The notes under the pieces: model-generated
The model's database searches: none
What the model was told of the DNA's origin: nothing
Seen by the model: only the letters and a program-made list of their open reading frames with translations
Made by a program: the position numbers and the translations under genes
Assembly (NCBI GenBank): GCA_036009105.1
Contig: DASYMJ010000367.1
Location: forward strand, 1-7,388
Direction: 5' to 3'
Length of the DNA stretch: 7,388 nt
From: JAFAVZ01 sp036009105
Lineage (GTDB): Bacteria > Acidobacteriota > Thermoanaerobaculia > Gp7-AA8
Shown: one piece after another, positions 5,014 through 7,388 of the stretch
How positions within the stretch are numbered: position 1 is the first letter of the stretch
Layout of the letters: every line of letters begins with the position of its first letter

Positions 5014-7289
5014 CTCGCCTCCGCTCGCTCGCGCTCTGCGCGCTCCTGACAGCCACACTTCCCCTCGCCGCCCAGATCAAGGATCTCGGGCCGCAGTCGG
5101 ATTTCTACAAAACGAACAGCAGGTTCCACTTCGTGCCCGGCCCGAAGCAGAACGGCGGCGAGATCAAGTGGACGGCCAAGGGCAAAGTCGAAGTGGAGAA
5201 GGACGAATACGCCCTGCTGGAGAACGACGTCCACGTCGACTACCAGGACATCAAGCTGCAGGCGGACAAGGTCACGGTCAACCTGAAGACCAAGGACGTG
5301 GTGGCCGAGGGGCACGTCATCATCGACCAGGGGCCTTCGCGTTTGACGGCGGACCACGCGGTCTACAACCTCGACTCCAAGACCGGCACGCTGTTCAAGG
5401 CGACGGCGACGATGGAGCCCTCGCTCTACTTCAGCGGCGACAAGATCGAGAAGCTGAACGTCGACACCTACCGCATGACGGAGGGGACGTTCACCTCCTG
5501 CGACATCGATCATCCGGCCTGGTCGTTCCACGTCGGCGAGGCCACGGTCCGGGCGGATGACTACGCGCACATGAAGGACCTCACCTTCCGCGCGCACGAC
5601 CTGCCGATCTTCTGGATGCCCCGCCTGATCTGGCCCACCAAGAGCGAGCGCTCGCAGGGCGTGCTCATCCCGCGCATCCTCCGTTCCAGCGAGTACGGGG
5701 AGCGGCTGGAGGTGGGCTACTTCATCCCCTTCGGCGACTCCGCCGATGCCACGCTGTACGCGGACGTCAGCGCGCAGGGCTATCACGGCCTGGGGACGAC
5801 GGTGCGCTATCTGCCGAGCGAGAACGTGAAGCTGGGCGAGCTGAACGCCTACACGGTGCGCGACGTCAGCGGCGAGGAGGCGAAGCAGCAGTGGAAGTAC
5901 TCCTACAAGCACGCGCAGGAGAACCTGCCCGGCGGCTTCCGGGGCGTGGTCGACGTGCAGGACTTCTCCGACCTCGACTTCTTCCGCAAGTACGACCGCG
6001 ACCCGCGCATCTTCACCCTGTCCAACATCTATTCGTCGGCCTACCTGACCAAGAACCGGCCGACCTACTCGCTGAACATCCTGGCCGACCGGCGCGACAT
6101 CATCCTCGGCCGGGCCGTCTTCGGCGATCCGGCCTCTCCCATCCTCAAACAGCGCTTCGAGCAGCTGCCGTCGCTGCAGTTCCGCATGTATCCGCAGCAC
6201 GTGCTCGGCTCGCCGTTCTACTTCTCGCTCGAGTCGTCGACCGCGCACCTCCGGACCAGCGGCTTGATCAACGGCCCCACCGCCGACTACTACCGCACCG
6301 ACATCTTCCCGACCATCTCCTTGCAGCTGCGGACGCCGCCGTGGTTCTCCATCAAGCCGCAGATCTCCGTGCGGGAGACGATCTACTCCTCGTCGCTGAG
6401 CGAGGCCTCGTCCGAGAACCCCGGTTTGCCGCAGACCGCGGTGAACGAGACGCTCAAGCGCTTCTACGCGCAGGGGCAGGTGGAGCTGGTCGGGCCGTCC
6501 TTCTCCAAGGTCTACAACCACTCGGTGGGCGGCTTCTCCAAGTTCAAGCACGTCATCGAGCCGCGCTTCCGCTATCTGTACACGACGAACGTCGACGATC
6601 AGAACCGGGTGATCCGCTTCGACACCGTCGACTCGCCGTTCCTCCCCATCGTGCGCGACTCGGTGGAGTACTCGCTGACGCAGCGCATCATCGCCAAGGA
6701 GGCCGGGCCGAACGGCAACGCGCGCGACATCCTCTCCTTCTCACTGCGCCAGACCGCGTCGCTCTCCAAGCCGTTCACCAACGCCACGGGCGGCGGCACG
6801 GGGACGTCGTTCCTCGGCGACCAGAACAAGTTCACGCCTCTGCTGGCCAACCTGCACGTGAACCCGTACCAGTCGCTCACTCTCGACGCGAACGCCACGT
6901 TCGGCAGCAAGTCGCATCAGCTGGACCAGACCAGCCTCTCGGCGAACCTGGTGGGGACGGGCCGGCAGTCGGACAAGTACCTCAGCTTCACCTGGTTCTC
7001 CACGCTGCAGGCGCCGGATACGACGTTCGACACCCAGGCGAGCCAGTTCCGGATCAACACCGGCTCGCAGCTGTGGAGAGATAGAATGCGCGCCGACGTC
7101 CAGCTCAACTTCGATGCGAAGAAGGGGACGTTCCTCGAGCAGCGCTACCTCATCGGCGCGAACGGCTCGTGCTACGGGGTGGCATTCGAGTACCGCCGCT
7201 ACCTCGTTTACGATCCGCTCCAGCACGCGCTCTCGAGCATCGGCATCGCCGTCACCCTCAAGAACGTCGGAACGATCGGAACGCACTGA
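5010..7289 (+). CDS. lptD: LPS-assembly protein LptD (outer-membrane LPS translocon)
   Basis: A 759-residue outer-membrane protein, close to the family's typical 750-800. LptD forms a plugged barrel with the lipoprotein LptE and inserts LPS delivered by the Lpt bridge into the outer leaflet. Residues 1-21 are a signal peptide (MTRLRS, a hydrophobic core, then PLAA before Q22). About 50-185 is the periplasmic OstA/LptA-like beta-jellyroll (GKVEVEKDEYALLENDVHV, LQADKVTVNLKTKDVVAEG, LTADHAVYNL repeats). The junction DLPIFWMPRLIWPTKSERSQG at 197-217 is characteristic of LptD, and the rest to 759 has alternating aromatic and polar strands of a beta-barrel. The mature protein has just two cysteines, C164 (in FTSCDIDHPAWSF) and C721 (in GSCYGVAFEYRR), suited to one interdomain disulfide. 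The ATG overlaps the upstream stop as ATGA. The frame is open upstream to 4464, but that part is out-of-frame reading of the membrane gene and is excluded. Confidence 0.95.
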   Translation: MTRLRSLALCALLTATLPLAAQIKDLGPQSDFYKTNSRFHFVPGPKQNGGEIKWTAKGKVEVEKDEYALLENDVHVDYQDIKLQADKVTVNLKTKDVVAEGHVIIDQGPSRLTADHAVYNLDSKTGTLFKATATMEPSLYFSGDKIEKLNVDTYRMTEGTFTSCDIDHPAWSFHVGEATVRADDYAHMKDLTFRAHDLPIFWMPRLIWPTKSERSQGVLIPRILRSSEYGERLEVGYFIPFGDSADATLYADVSAQGYHGLGTTVRYLPSENVKLGELNAYTVRDVSGEEAKQQWKYSYKHAQENLPGGFRGVVDVQDFSDLDFFRKYDRDPRIFTLSNIYSSAYLTKNRPTYSLNILADRRDIILGRAVFGDPASPILKQRFEQLPSLQFRMYPQHVLGSPFYFSLESSTAHLRTSGLINGPTADYYRTDIFPTISLQLRTPPWFSIKPQISVRETIYSSSLSEASSENPGLPQTAVNETLKRFYAQGQVELVGPSFSKVYNHSVGGFSKFKHVIEPRFRYLYTTNVDDQNRVIRFDTVDSPFLPIVRDSVEYSLTQRIIAKEAGPNGNARDILSFSLRQTASLSKPFTNATGGGTGTSFLGDQNKFTPLLANLHVNPYQSLTLDANATFGSKSHQLDQTSLSANLVGTGRQSDKYLSFTWFSTLQAPDTTFDTQASQFRINTGSQLWRDRMRADVQLNFDAKKGTFLEQRYLIGANGSCYGVAFEYRRYLVYDPLQHALSSIGIAVTLKNVGTIGTH

Positions 7290-7290
7290 C

Positions 7291-7369
7291 AGAACGATGA
7301 ACGAGGAAAGATGAACGCTGAACGGTCTCTGCTTTTGTTCATCGTTCATCTTTCATCGTTCATCGTTTT
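7291..7369 (+). terminator. Long inverted repeat after lptD, probable transcription terminator
   Basis: Positions 7295-7323 and 7337-7365 are reverse complements over 29 bases with only two mismatches, and A/T pairs extend the stem outward by about two more. The loop is about 13 bases (7324-7336). The descending arm is followed by TTTTC, a short T-run, two bases after the usual place for polymerase release. It begins two bases after the lptD stop. Each arm is itself built from near-repeats of GATGAACG/CGTTCATC, so it is much longer than a normal terminator stem and less GC-rich than the surrounding genes. It probably ends the ribF-lptD transcript and could act in both directions. Confidence 0.65.
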
Positions 7370-7388
7370 CTACTACTTATGAACGCTA

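Noticed and set aside
7379..7388. ATG at 7379 as the start of a following plus-strand gene
   Set aside because: Only three codons are visible, and the same ATGAACGCT string occurs at 7311-7319 as part of the repeat structure, so it cannot be told apart from another repeat unit.

Overview
The window is GC-rich DNA from a bacterium whose genes are tightly packed and rich in G/C third positions. A complete lptD gene shows that the organism has an LPS-type outer membrane. The taxon cannot be fixed from the sequence alone. The gene style, with GTG/TTG starts, weak ribosome binding sites and paired HD-GYP modules, would fit an Acidobacteriota-like or similar environmental diderm, but that is only an impression. 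No transposase, integrase, tRNA, rRNA or CRISPR array is visible.

Layout: positions 1-402 (minus strand) hold the first 134 residues of a membrane fatty acid desaturase-like protein that runs off the left edge. Divergent from it, at 446-961 (plus), is a DUF488 protein. Next comes a large regulator at 986-2998 with two consecutive REC + HD-GYP modules, a predicted cyclic-di-GMP phosphodiesterase-type output protein. The gap at 2999-3151 contains three copies of a GC-rich hairpin repeat. Then follow three genes with 4-base stop/start overlaps: ribF (bifunctional riboflavin kinase/FMN adenylyltransferase, 3152-4132), an unrecognised polytopic membrane protein (4129-5013), and lptD (5010-7289). 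After lptD lies a long, nearly perfect inverted repeat built from GATGAACG-like units (7291-7369), probably a terminator. The window ends a few bases later.

How the genes relate: ribF makes FMN and FAD, lptD inserts LPS into the outer membrane, and the protein between them is probably co-translated with both but has no recognised function. The most interesting protein is the double REC/HD-GYP regulator. Its first HD-GYP domain has lost two signature residues and its second REC domain has lost the conserved lysine. The intact parts are therefore the first receiver and the last HD-GYP domain, which suggests a duplicated protein whose halves have divided input and output. No clearly new defence or mobile system is visible. 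The points worth following are this regulator, the orphan membrane gene fused into the ribF-lptD cluster, and the two unusual intergenic repeat structures.
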